Assembly (NCBI GenBank): GCA_963675135.1
Contig: OY776125.1
Location: 64,803,441 to 64,867,440 of the forward strand
Length of the DNA: 64,000 nucleotides
Direction of reading: 5' to 3'
Origin: Galeopsis tetrahit
Taxonomy: Eukaryota; Streptophyta; Magnoliopsida; Lamiales; Lamiaceae
Below the pieces are notes generated by a model, which saw nothing but the letters and a program-made list of their open reading frames with translations, had not been told where the DNA came from and searched no databases. The position numbers and the translations under genes were made by a program. This document shows, in pieces, positions 1 through 9,486 of this stretch. Position 1 is the stretch's first letter; each line of letters starts with the position of its first letter.

Positions 1-1
1 A

Positions 2-205
2 AAAGACCTATTATTGTTCATAATGTGTTCTACGATTTATCACATTTGGATGGCTCGCAATTGGCATATGTTCCAGGGTAAACGTTTTAATGTGGCTGAG
101 GTTACCCGTAGAGTGAAGGTTAGTGTGTATCAATTTGGTAATGGTTTTAAAAATCTGGAGGAGTGTTTTAATGTGTGTGGTAACATGCATATGCTTAATG
201 GATGA
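2..205 (+). pseudogene. LINE ORF2 C-terminal remnant
   Basis: This open stretch has no start in the window and ends at TGA 203-205. It contains YHIWMARNWHMF followed by a basic, valine-rich segment (VAEVTRRVKVSVY). This matches the tail of plant LINE reverse transcriptases after the zf-RVT region, where an 'iW..RN...F' motif precedes a helical 'i...ik..v' segment. The polymerase and endonuclease domains would lie upstream of position 1. It is only a fragment and cannot be judged for activity. The family call rests on motif recognition. Confidence 0.6.
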
Positions 206-463
206 ATTCTTCCTTGGTGGTTTGTGCGTGATTGACGTGTGCAGCGATTTAGGAATATGTAGTGTAGCATTGGTTCGTTTTTGGAATCGGTGCTGCTGTG
301 TGTTTATGGTTAATGCAGGTACTGTATTGATGCAAAGGTGCTGCTGGAATTCTTGCGGCAAGAATAGAGTGGGTTGCTGTGCGAGGCTGTATATGTATGG
401 CCAGAATTACTGCATGGCAACAAAAAGGACCAGTGGCGATTTTAGGTGCTGGGAGAGGATTTA

Positions 464-597
464 TTGCATGTCGAGGAGTCATTGTTTGACAAGGAAGTGT
501 TGCAGGGCGAGGAATTGCATGGCGAAGAGTTACTACTTGGCGAGGAATTGCATGGCGAGAAGTAATTGCTTGGCGAGGAGTTCTTGCATGGCGAGGA
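464..597 (+). repeat. Imperfect 15-20 bp minisatellite in LINE 3' region
   Basis: The words 'attgcatggcgagga', 'gcgaggaattgcatggcga' and variants recur about seven times with small changes and variable spacing. The stretch opens a chance frame rich in MARN/LARN words, which should not be read as a protein. Confidence 0.7.
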
Positions 598-893
598 AAA
601 GGACCATTGTCGATTTTATAATTTTCTTGTTGTAAATTTCGTCATGATTTAGTGTTGTAATAACACTAGTAGAATGTTGTATATAGGAGGAGTACTCACT
701 TGGATGACGGACCATGGTTTTCCCCTACTTGGGTTTATCCCTAAGGGTTTACCAAGTGGGGTTTTTAATCCGGAGTCCCGATGGGTGAGGAAGTCGAGAG
801 TTGAGAGATTTGTATCGTTGGCCTCTTCCCTTAGGGGTTGAGCGTGTTTTGGGCAATGAAATTTTTATCCTTTTGCTCAAAAAAAAAAAAAAA

Positions 894-2233
894 TTAGGTG
901 TTTTTGGTCTGATGTTGTGTCGAGGAGATATTATATTTTTTTGGTGATGTGATTGTATTTGATACCACATACAACACAAATAAATATGGAATGATCTTTG
1001 CTCCATTTACTAGGGTGAACCATCATGGTCAGACAATTATTCTCGGTGGTGGATTTCTGAGTGATGAAAAAACTGAATCATTTGTATGGTTGTTCAATAA
1101 ATTGATGTAAGTTGTAACAAAAGGACCACCGGGTATAATCATCACAGATCAAGATCCTGCAATGACGAAAGTTATTGCCCATGTTTTTCCGCAAACATTT
1201 CATCGTTACTGCATATGGCATATCTTAAACAAGTTTTCAGAGAAGATAAATCCGATAACTTATCGAGACCATTATCCTGAAATAAAACATGTGATTTTTA
1301 ATGTTGAGTCGCCTGGAGAATTTAAACTAAAATGGAATGAGATGATGAAAGCTACAAAGTTGGATGATAATGAGTGGTTGCACAATATGTATAATTTGCG
1401 ACAAAGATGGGTTCCAGCGTACGTAAGACACATTTTTAGTGCGGGAATATCAAGTAGTCAACGAGCAGAAAGTGCACATTCTTTCTTCAAAAAGTATGTA
1501 TCAAGCCATAACTCCTTGATGGATTTTATCACCCGATTCAATTGCGCTCTTAGAAATCAACGATATAATGAATTAAAAGCTGATTATGTTGATATAAATG
1601 AGCGCCCGAAGTGCAAATCGGTGTGGCCACTAGAATCGCAAATGAGTAACGTGTATACAAAGGAGAAATTTTTACGCTTTCAAGATGAGATTGAAGAAAG
1701 TATTGCATATTGTATTAATCTCGAGACTAGTTGCGAAGAGAATGAGGTTTACAAAGTTAGAAGGTTTGATAAAGGAAATGGGTCTCGACATCGACGTCTT
1801 ATATATGACAAGCTAGTGGATAAAATTTCGTGCAGTTGTAAAATGTATAAGTTTGAAGGAATACCATGTAGGCATATGCTTCAATACTTCAGAGTCAAAC
1901 AAATATTTGAGTTATCTGATAAATACATCATGCATAGGTGGACAAAAAATGCAAAAATTGGAGTGTTTTTAGATAAAAATGATGCATGTATCACTGGAAC
2001 TGAAGATGCAACCTTGATTGCTCGTCATGGGAAATTGTCTTATGTTGCAACATTATTGGTAGATGATGCATCCTTAACTAATGCTAGCACTGCCCTTGTA
2101 TTAAATGCTCTTGAAGATTTGCATATTAAAGTAAGAGAAATAAATAGTGGCCAAGAAGTGAACTTACAACGTTTACAGGAGCAATTTGACGAAGACCATT
2201 TAAGTATCATTGACCCTTCAAAAGTGAGGGCAA
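894..2233 (+). pseudogene. FAR1-related (FRS-type, MULE transposase-derived) gene, 5' surviving part
   Basis: The sequence encodes the transposase-like core of a FAR1-related protein. FWSDVVSRRYYIF (902-940) is followed, after a 1-nt loss in the T-run 936-942, by GDVIVFDTTYNTNKYG (943-990). Then come NHHGQTI, SFVWLFNKLM, an in-frame TAA at 1108-1110, and ITDQDPAM with FHRYCIWHILNKF. FDTTY and TDQDPAM carry the expected catalytic-type aspartates of the MULE domain. A SWIM zinc finger (CxCx9CxH; Cys at 1831, 1837 and 1867, His at 1873) follows. The frame is open from 1111 to the copia insertion at 2234, where translation would run into LTR sequence and stop at 2277. Upstream exons are missing because the LINE abuts at 893. 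FRS proteins are usually nuclear DNA-binding regulators, but a decayed MULE copy is equally possible. It is non-functional as it stands. Confidence 0.85.
2229..2233. other. Target-site duplication of copia element, left copy (ggcaa)
   Basis: ggcaa lies immediately before the LTR start TGTTGG (2234) and is repeated at 9327-9331 immediately after the LTR end CCAGCA (9326). A 5-bp duplication is the normal size for LTR-retrotransposon integrase. Confidence 0.9.
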
Positions 2234-2678
2234 TGTTGGTGTATACTGTAAAGAAAACTTTTAGTGGGCTTTTGTGACGTATATTCGATTTTCTTTTATA
2301 TGAAATAAATGGTTTTTCACATTATTGAATTCTTTGTGATTACTTGTATGTCTGCTTATCTTGCATTGTAGACGATGTGGTGGGTTTGTAGTCACACAGA
2401 AGATCACATTGTTAGTTCCTTGTAAGATATAAACAGTATTCACAACTAAGATAGTTTTGGACAAAACTATTGGTTTAAGTTGTAGTGTAAACTTGTTAAT
2501 GGTTTGTCTTGGTCATTAGTTTATACTAGTGCGCTGTGGCGTATTGAATGGATCACAGATAAGACATGTTCTTCTGTACTGACTGTTATGAAGAACTAGA
2601 GGTCTTGGTGACTTTTATGATTCTTAACCCTAAGTGTGATATTTAGATGTGTGGGGTGCTTGTTCACTACTTTGATGT
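2234..2678 (+). repeat. 5' LTR of copia element (part shared with the 3' LTR)
   Basis: TGTTGGTGTATACTGTAAAG at 2234 matches 6669 onward. Similarity runs without large gaps (apart from the nested LTR in the 3' copy) to 'ctttgatgt' at 2678/8530. After that the two copies diverge completely, so the right edge of the 5' LTR cannot be fixed from this window. No clear primer-binding site (TGGTATCAGAGC type) is visible after it. Confidence 0.85.
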
Positions 2679-3146
2679 GTGGAGTCTTCGCCTAACGGGT
2701 GCAACATTCACGAGCTTACTAGTTAAGACTTCTAATAAAACTGTTTTAATCTTTAGATGAAGTGTGTGATCTTCCCTAACGGATGTGTCATCCATGAGTT
2801 CATCAGTAAAGAATAATTCAAGATAAATGTTGTTAAATTGTGGTCATCACTTAGATGTGAGTTTTAATATAACCCCCCAACTGGGTTACTGTTCTAGTTC
2901 ACATGGCCAGTTAAAGTTCGACTGTTAATTTTATTCGTCATAAGGATAAGTTGACGTGATATTGAAATTAAAGACTGAATGTCTGGTCGATGAATACATG
3001 TGTAAACGACCACCCTAACGTGGGTTGCATATGTGTTTGTTGGGCTGTTGGAGGTTGTGTTGAATATTGGTTTTGAAGGTTTCCAATGTTTTATGCTTCA
3101 AACTTATGTGATTTATTGCTTGCATTTTATTTATTTCAGATACATT
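2679..3146 (+). other. Copia leader / unmatched LTR segment, no gene
   Basis: This 468-bp stretch has no counterpart at the 3' end. It holds two diverged copies of a ~75-bp word (gatgtgtggagtcttcgcc... at 2674 and gatgaagtgtgtgatcttccc... at 2756). It ends with a pyrimidine-rich 'tttatttatttcag' just before the gag ATG, which resembles a splice acceptor. It may be leader, or LTR sequence retained here and deleted from the 3' LTR. Confidence 0.5.
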
Positions 3147-3630
3147 ATGGTGACATTCAACCCACTTATGGTTATCTTAAATCAAAATAAGCTTATTGGT
3201 CAAAATTACTTGGTTGGAAAAGAAATTTGGACATTGTCCTAGTTGCTGATGAGTACAAGTTTGTGCTTGATACACCTGCTCCTGCCCCTTTGGGAGCCGA
3301 ATCTACTGAAGAGCAAAGGGAGGCTCATAAGAAGTGGCACAAGGCTGATGAGATGGCTCGTTGTTACATTTTGGCCTCGGTGTCAAATGTTTTACAACAG
3401 CAGCATCAAACTATGCCTAGTGCCACAGCTATGATGTTGAGCCTCAAAGAGCTTTTTTGTGAGAAAGATAGGGCTGCCCGCTTTGAGGCTATGAGGAAGA
3501 TCATGTCAACCTCTATGCCAGAGGGAGCGTCCGTGAGGGACCACGGTCTCAAGATGATGGAATATCTGAATGAGATTGAGGTCCTTGGAGGGTTAATCGA
3601 TAATGACACCAAGATCGATATGATCCTATT
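3147..3630 (+). pseudogene. Copia gag remnant
   Basis: ATG 3147 begins MVTFNPL. The normal gag wording 'NY..WKRNLDIVL' is split by a frameshift between 3210 and 3215, so the ATG frame stops at 3240-3242. The downstream frame is open to the junction with pol near 3630 and reads LVADEYKFVLDTPAP, then a Lys/Glu/Ala-rich helical segment and MPEGASVRDHGLKMMEYL, typical of the copia capsid (UBN2-like) domain. The normal CCHC nucleic-acid knuckle is absent: the sequence jumps at about 3625-3632 into the protease C-terminus, so an internal deletion removed it. Confidence 0.8.
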
Positions 3631-4602
3631 AGTTTGGGCAATGCTGCGATAGTATCAGTAGTTGCAGTGGGAGACGTGCACTTATGTTTTTCTAATTCTG
3701 TTTTAGTATTAAAGAATGTTTTATACGTGCCGAATTTTCGGAGAAATTTAATTTCTGTTTCGAAGTTGTTTTTGGATGGATGCTTAGTTGTTTTTAATGA
3801 CAATGTTGTTATTATGAGAAATGACTCTTTAATCTGTTCTGGCACGTTAGAAAACAATCTTTATACTATTACGTGTGCATATCATACTGTGACTGAAGCT
3901 CATTCATCATCATCATTAAATAAGAGAAAGGAACCTTCTAAGTTGAATCAAACATACCTTTGGCATCTAAGATTGGGTCATGTCAACCTAAGAAGGATTC
4001 AAAGACTAGTAAGTAGTGGGTTTTTGGAGTCTCTCCAAGTGGAACCATTCTCAGTCTGCGAATCCTGTTTGGAAGGCAAGATGACCTCGAGGCCTTTTAT
4101 GGCCAAGGGTAATAGGGCTAATGATGTGTTGGAATTGATTCACTCTGATTTGTGTGGGCCTATGACTGTTCAAGCTAGAGGAGGCTTTGAGTACTTCGTC
4201 ACTTTCATTGACGATTACTCAAGATATGGATACATCTACCTGATGCGCCACAAGTCTGAATGCTTTGGCAAGTTCAAAGAATTTAAGGCAGAAGTGGAGA
4301 ACCGTCATGGTAAGAGTATCAAGTCACTGCGTTCTGATCGTGGTGGCGAGTACCTTAGCAATGAATTTAAGCAATACTTATTAGATAACGGGATTAGATC
4401 CCAGCTCTCCGCACCTGGTACTCCGCAACAGAATGGCGTGGCTGAGAGAAGGAATAGGACTCTATTAGATATGGTGAGATCGATGATGAGTTATGCTTCA
4501 TTACCTACCTCTTTTTGGGGTTATGCCTTGGAAACATCAGTGTACCTTCTAAATTATGTACCTTCTAAAGTGGTTCCAAAAACCCAGATTGAATTAGTCT
4601 AA
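3631..4602 (+). pseudogene. Copia pol: protease end, GAG-pre-integrase and integrase core
   Basis: It begins with GNAAIVSVVAVGDVHL and VLKNVLYVPNFRRNLISVSKL, the C-terminal part of copia aspartic protease; the catalytic DSG half is missing. Next is the HHCC-type GAG-pre-integrase finger (WHLRLGH...CESCLEGK). The integrase core follows with HSDLCGP, LRSDRGGEY and QNGVAERRNR, keeping the D,D(35)E catalytic set with 35 residues between the second Asp and the Glu. The frame breaks after VPKTQIELV at TAA 4600-4602. Expected downstream wording resumes in another frame, so the break is a frameshift or small deletion. Confidence 0.9.
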
Positions 4603-5327
4603 ACCACATTCGGATTTGGGGTTGTCCATCATATGTGCTGAACAAGGAAGCTGATAAGTTGGCACCTAGAACTGAAGTACTGTTGTTTGTAGGATACCTT
4701 AAGGGAACGAGAGGTGGTTATTTTTATAGTCCTAATGATTAGAGGGTGGTGGTGAGTACCAATGCCCGATTTTTAGAAGAAGACTATATGAATGAGCATA
4801 AGTCCAATACTGAGATCATTCTAAATGAGTTGAGAGGAGACAATGGCACACCGAGTGTGCAAGAGGAAATACCACAAGAGACTGCACAACGTGGCGACTC
4901 TAATGAACCTTTGTATACATTGCCTCGTCGTAGTGGGAGGGTTGTTCGCCAACCTGATCGTTTCATATTTGTGGGAGAGTCTATGGACTTGATTCCAAGC
5001 AATGAACATGATGATAACGACCCCTGAACATACAAAGAGGCAATCAAAGACAAAGATGTAGAGTCTTGGCACAAGTCCATGGATTCAGAAATTGAATCTA
5101 TGGATGCTATGGAAGTGTATGACCTAAGTGAACTTCCCCACGACAAGAAAGTCGTTGGGTGTAAGTGGGTCTACAGACGTAAGAGAGGGTCTGATGGGCA
5201 GATTACTGCTTTTAAGGCACGGTTGGTGGCAAAGGGTTTTACCCAGAAAGAAGGAATCGACTATGACGAGACCTTCTCACCAGTAGCCATGCTAAAAATC
5301 GATACGGATTCTCTTATCCATAGCTAA
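4602..5327 (+). pseudogene. Copia pol: integrase C-terminus to start of reverse transcriptase
   Basis: One frame covers this stretch: IRIWGCPSYVLNKEADKL, GTRGGYFYSPND, a TAG stop at 4740-4742, VVVSTNARFLEEDYM, then RRSGRVVRQPDRF, a TGA stop at 5025-5027, and the reverse transcriptase entry KVVGCKWVYRRKRG and FKARLVAKGFTQKEGIDY. The frame is lost at about 5290 by an apparent extra A in 'gctaaaaatcg', after which the frame starting at 5353 carries the correct wording. The two stops are single-base changes by appearance. Confidence 0.88.
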
Positions 5328-6591
5328 TCACATGAACTATTAGATTTGGCAAATGGATGTCAAGACAACTTTCCTTAATGGAAATTTGGATAAGGACATC
5401 TATATGCAGCAACCCGAGGGTTATGTGAAGAAAGGACAAGAGCATCTAGTCTGGAAGCTGAAAAACTGTCTTTATGGGCTAAAACAAGCTTCCAGGTCTT
5501 GGAACATTCGTTTTGACGAGGTGATCAAATCTTTTGGATTTGAACAATGTCAAAATGAAAGTTGTGTGTACAAGAAGAGTGACGGAGACGTAGTGGTATT
5601 CTCAGTACTATACGTAGATGATATTCTTCTTATTGGCAACAATGTGAAAGTATTATCAGACGTAAAGGTGTGGCTTTCAGAACAGTTTCAAATGAAGGAT
5701 ATGGGAGAAGCATCGTACATTCTTGGTATTAAGGTCACTCGTGATCGAAAAAAGAGAATGTTGTGTTTATCTCAAGCGTCTTACATTGATACTATGATTG
5801 CTCATTTTGGCATGCAGAATTCCAAGAAGGGTGTGCTACCTTTCAGACATGGAGTCCCTCTATCTAAAGATATGTGCCCTAAGACACAGAAGGAGATAGA
5901 GGAGATGGCTAAGGTTCCTTATGCTTCGGCTGTAGGAAGCCTTATGTATGCGATGCTGTGTGCGAGGCCTGATATTTGCTATGTAGTCGGCATGGTAGCA
6001 AGATATCAGTCTAACCCTGGTCAAGGACACTGGACTGCTGTTAAGCATATTCTCAAGTACTTGAAAAAGACTCGAGATTATATGCTAGTATACCAGTCAA
6101 ATAGTTTGATTCCTTTGGGTTATACCGATTCAGATTTCCAAGCTGATCGAGATGAACGGAAGTCAACCTCGGGTTATTTGTTTATGCTGGGAGGCGTAGC
6201 CATATCTTGGAGAAGTGTGAAGCAGAAATGCATCGCGGACTCCACTATGGAAGCCGAGTACGTAGCTGCCTCAGAGGCCATAAAGGAGGCTGTCTGGCTG
6301 CGTAATTTCTTTCTGGAATTAGGGGTATCTCAGAGTATGCCGATGTGTATCACTGTTTATTGTGATAACGCGGGTGCAGTGGCAAACTCGAAAGAACCTA
6401 GAGCCCACAAAGCAAGTAAACACATAGAGCGAAAGTACCACATTATACGAGATATCGTAAATCGAGGAGACGTGGCTGTAGCTAAGATTGCATCGTTAGA
6501 TAACTTGGCTGATCCTTTCACAAAGAGGCTGGCAATAAAAGTCTTTGAGAGACATGTAGAGGGTCTTGGTTTACGATGTATTACAAGCTAG
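5291..6591 (+). pseudogene. Copia pol: reverse transcriptase and RNase H
   Basis: After the frameshift the wording is SIRILLSIANHMNY, a TAG stop at 5341-5343, then an open frame 5344-6591. It contains IWQMDVKTTFLNGNL, GLKQASRSWNIRFD, the polymerase active site YVDD (5611-5622) in VLYVDDILLIGNN, and the RNase H set TDSDFQAD, STMEAEYVA and VYCDNAGAV. It ends with HVEGLGLRCITS and TAG 6589-6591. This is the best preserved part of the element. Upstream damage makes expression as a polyprotein impossible. Confidence 0.92.
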
Positions 6592-6668
6592 ACTTTGAGT
6601 ATAAGTGGGAGAAATGTTGATGTCTTTATGTGTATACTAAAAGTTAAGCTTTAGTATAAGTGGGAGAT
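6592..6668 (+). other. Polypurine tract region before the copia 3' LTR, duplicated
   Basis: The 15-bp word agtataagtgggaga occurs at 6598-6612 and again at 6653-6667. The second copy sits directly before the LTR start at 6669 and is the likely functional polypurine tract. The first is followed by a decayed LTR-start look-alike (tgttgatg...tgtatactaaaag). Confidence 0.7.
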
Positions 6669-6922
6669 TGTTGGTGTATACTGTAAAGCAAACTTTTAGT
6701 GGGCTTTTGTGACGTATATTCGATTTCCTTTTATTTGAAATAAATGGTTTTTCACATTATCGCATTCTTTGTGATTACTTGTATGTCTGCTTATCTTGCA
6801 TTGTAGACGATGTGGTGGGTTTGTAGTCACACAGAAGATCACATTGTCAGTTCCTTGTAAGATATAAACAATATTCACAACTAAGATAGTTATGGACAAA
6901 ACTATTGGTTTAAGTTGTAGTG

Positions 6923-8334
6923 TGTTGGTCCCAAGTTGAGTTAAGATTGAGTAAACTAAGAAAGTCTATAGGGGAGGGGTGAATAGACTTTCAAAAATCT
7001 TTCAAAATATCAGAGTTTATAATGCGGAATAGTGTTCTGAATAGTACTGTTCTTACTGAGTCAGATCAGCACTTCCAGTTTTAGTTTTATACTCAACTTT
7101 TAATCAGATCTTTACTTAGTAAATTCTACTGTTCTTGGTTAAACAAATATTAATCAAATATTAAACAGAAAATAAAGAACACAGAATTTTATAGTGGTTC
7201 GACCAATACGTCTACATCCACACTCACAATCCCAGTTGTGATGTTTTATTACTCTTCCTTCTTGAGTTTCTTGTTGCTTAAAGTCCCAAGATTAAGACTG
7301 TGATCTTATCGATTACACTTCCAAGTGTATCTTCGATCTACTAGTAATTCTACAAGTAACTAGCACACTTGTTTACAAAACACAAACTTAAAACTGAAAA
7401 GTAAAACTTCTCTTTGAGTAGCCTTTGATTTCTTCTCTTCAATTCAGTGGCTTCTCCTTAATTTGATTTCCTTAACTCTGTGAATTCTTGCTTGTAGACT
7501 TGCTCTTGATTTCTCTAAGATCAGTAATTGTTCAGTAGTAGCAGTAGTCTCTCAGTAGTTTTAGGAGTAGGAGATCACACAGTATTTATAGAACTTAGTA
7601 TGACAATTAGCAGTTTGTGAACTAACTCTCAACTAACTCTAAACTGTTTTTGTAACTTCCTCTTGTAACCGACTTTGTAACTTCCTTTTTATTCCAAGTC
7701 AGCATATCTTCAAATATATCTTTAGTTACTCTTTAAATAAGTTTTCCAAACTTATTCTTCAAATTCACCAAATCAGCACAGTAACTTACTGTTCTGATTT
7801 TTACAGTTCTTAGTCAGTCCGCACAGTTCTCAAAACTGTTCTAACTTCTTCAGAATTCTTCTAAGCTTCTCTTAAACTCTTCTTGAAGTCTTCTTATTCT
7901 GAAGTAGTCTTCTGAGTCTTCCATAGTCTTCTGATCTTCTTCTATTCTAGTGTTCTAAACTACTGTTCTGAACTTTTACAATGCTGAATACAATAGAATA
8001 CAACTTTACAAATATAAAACCTATATATACATCAAATGAACTATATACAGATGAGTACATTTAAGTCCTATACTATAAGCTGTCTATACAATACAAAACA
8101 TCAGCTTAGTTCCTAACAGTTCTTATATCAGATCAGTAAACACAATAAGATCAGAAACCATATATAAGACCAGTAACTCAGTTTTCAATATCTCATTAAG
8201 ATCAGTAAACTTATTTCAAATGACTCAGTTAAGATGACTTAGAACCACATATATTACTAACTTTAAGTTGCTTTTGGCCATCAAAACATACTTTCATCAG
8301 CTAGAACATTGTTTATAGGATTCATATCCCAACA
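6923..8334 (+). mobile_element. Solo LTR (family 2), nested in the copia 3' LTR
   Basis: The insert is 1412 bp. It begins TGTTGGTCCC and ends ATATCCCAACA, with 6-bp inverted ends (TGTTGG/CCAACA) and a perfect 5-bp target duplication tagtg at 6918-6922 and 8335-8339. No coding sequence is present inside, so this is a solo LTR left by LTR-LTR recombination. Shared words with the later copies include 'gggtgaatagactttc', 'atagtggttcgac' and 'ggattcatatcccaaca'. I do not know whether the parent was copia or gypsy. Confidence 0.9.
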
Positions 8335-9017
8335 TAGTGTAAACTTGTTAGTGGTTTGTCTTGGCCATTAGTTTATACTAGTGCGCTGTGGCGTATTGAA
8401 TGGATCACAGATAAGACATGTTCTTCTGTTCTGACTGTTATGAAGAACTAGAGGTCTTGGTGACTTTTATGATTCTTAACCCTAAGTGTGATATTTAGAT
8501 GTGTGGGGTGCTTGTTCACTACTTTGATGTACCATAGGTGAGAATCTTGGTAGATTCTTCACGATCCGTATTTTGGGTAGTGCCATCGCTCGCATGATGT
8601 CTACTTATTGGCATTAAGGCACCATGTCCTGTACTTCCAGGCTGATGATGTCCCCTTGAGGAAACTCATAAAGGATTGTCGTATTAAACCCTGCAGGTGG
8701 ATTTAATCCGTACGACAACAAGGTTGAGTGGTACTACTCAAGGAATTATAGAAATGAATTATTTAAATAAGTAAGAAGCTTTAATAATTAATGGACGTGA
8801 GATATCTTAAACACGGGGAATTATAAAGTCTAATAGAAGCCCTGATTCAGTTCAGGATATGACGGGAGTGCAACATTAATTCTCTAGTGAAATGAATTAA
8901 TGTTCTCGGGCCAAATTATATGTTCTGGGCTGAACATAAGAGTATTTGGGCCTGTAAGAAGCCCAAACCCTATACCTTCTAATGGATCCCTAGTCTGGCC
9001 CATGAACTTATGGAGAT

Positions 9018-9025
9018 TATAAATA
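9018..9025 (+). promoter_or_regulatory. Probable LTR TATA box (tataaata)
   Basis: tataaatagg lies in the copia 3' LTR, about 300 bp before its end and followed by 'aaaccctagcacaca', a layout common in plant copia LTR promoters. The 5' LTR lacks this segment, so it could not have driven this copy as it now stands. Confidence 0.5.
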
Positions 9026-9326
9026 GGAGCCTCAAAATAGTTTTGAAACCCTAGCACACATGAAATTGAGAAAAACGACTAGGGTTTCAAGGAGACGAAA
9101 CTGAGGCACCTTCTCCACGTTTGATAGCGCGTCGTCCACCCGGTGTTCGAGCGAGGTTGGGAGACAGGCTAGAAGATCCGTAGATTGGAATCAACGTCTC
9201 GATCTTCAAAGGTAACGAATCTAAATTCTGCTTTAGATGTATGTTTAGGTTTTAATTCGTTATTTATACGTTTGGCATCCGACAACGATCCCGGTGGTGG
9301 ACCGCCTTCGCCGGTGAGTTCCAGCA

Positions 9327-9331
9327 GGCAA
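9327..9331. other. Target-site duplication of copia element, right copy (ggcaa)
   Basis: Perfect match to 2229-2233. Removing the element plus one copy restores an open FAR1-like frame, which confirms both element boundaries independently. Confidence 0.9.
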
Positions 9332-9480
9332 AGGGATGTGGAAAGAGAATACAATCGTCGAAGGAAAAAAGTATTCTCAAGAAAAGAATGTGTCGTGGAT
9401 GTAGACTTCGTGGACAATCACATGATAAACGCAATTGTCCAAAATTGGATCCAAAATTGGATAGGTATTCATTAATTTAA
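9332..9480 (+). pseudogene. FAR1-related gene, C-terminal part beyond the copia insertion
   Basis: Joining position 2233 to 9332 (one ggcaa copy retained) keeps the reading frame. The text passes from PSKVRA directly into KGCGKRI, a lysine/serine linker, and MCRGCRLRGQSHDKRNCPKL (Cys 9397-9408 region to Cys 9436), ending at TAA 9478-9480. This C-terminal Cys/His knuckle (CxxC...H...C) is what FAR1-related proteins carry after the SWIM finger. The same DNA in another frame gives a meaningless 96-codon ORF. The short repeat 'ccaaaattggat' at 9439-9462 may have altered the very end. Confidence 0.85.
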
Positions 9481-9486
9481 TTATTC

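Larger units (their letters stand above)
1..893 (+). mobile_element. LINE (non-LTR retrotransposon) 3' end, truncated by the window edge
   Basis: The fragment starts inside the C-terminal coding end of a LINE ORF2 (2-205), continues through a 3' untranslated stretch of about 670 bp, and ends in 15 A residues at 879-893. The 3' stretch contains an 18-bp-like imperfect repeat (464-597) and a G/T-rich segment (715-780) of the kind often seen before plant LINE tails. The A-tail runs directly into FAR1-like coding sequence in the same orientation, so the LINE most likely inserted into that gene. Its 5' part and the other target-site copy lie outside the window. Confidence 0.75.
2234..9326 (+). mobile_element. 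Ty1-copia LTR retrotransposon, decayed, inserted in the FAR1-like gene
   Basis: The element runs from TGTTGG to CCAGCA between ggcaa duplications. The order is 5' LTR, leader, gag remnant, protease end, integrase, reverse transcriptase, RNase H, polypurine tract, 3' LTR. Integrase before reverse transcriptase defines the copia superfamily. It is defective: gag is frameshifted, the gag end with the zinc knuckle and the protease start are deleted, pol carries at least one frameshift and three in-frame stops plus the break at 4600, and the 3' LTR is split by another LTR (6923-8334). By eye the two LTRs differ at about eleven positions over roughly 445 shared bases, suggesting an insertion that is not recent. 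I do not assign a lineage within copia. Confidence 0.93.
6669..9326 (+). repeat. 3' LTR of copia element, interrupted by a solo LTR
   Basis: It is made of 6669-6922 and 8340-9326, about 1.24 kb once the nested element and its extra tagtg are removed. The shared part with the 5' LTR ends at 8530. The remaining 8531-9326 has no equivalent at the 5' end but looks like ordinary LTR sequence, with a TATA box at 9018-9025, 'aaaccctagcacac' downstream, and the terminus ttccagca before the target duplication. Confidence 0.85.

Noticed and set aside
11..1006. Several minus-strand ORFs of 60-116 codons and a plus ORF at 123-635
   Set aside because: They lie over LINE 3' sequence and its minisatellite, have low-complexity translations, and match no family.
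9185..9475. 96-codon plus-strand ORF
   Set aside because: It runs across the copia LTR end, target duplication and FAR1-like remnant in the wrong frame; the meaningful wording is in another frame.
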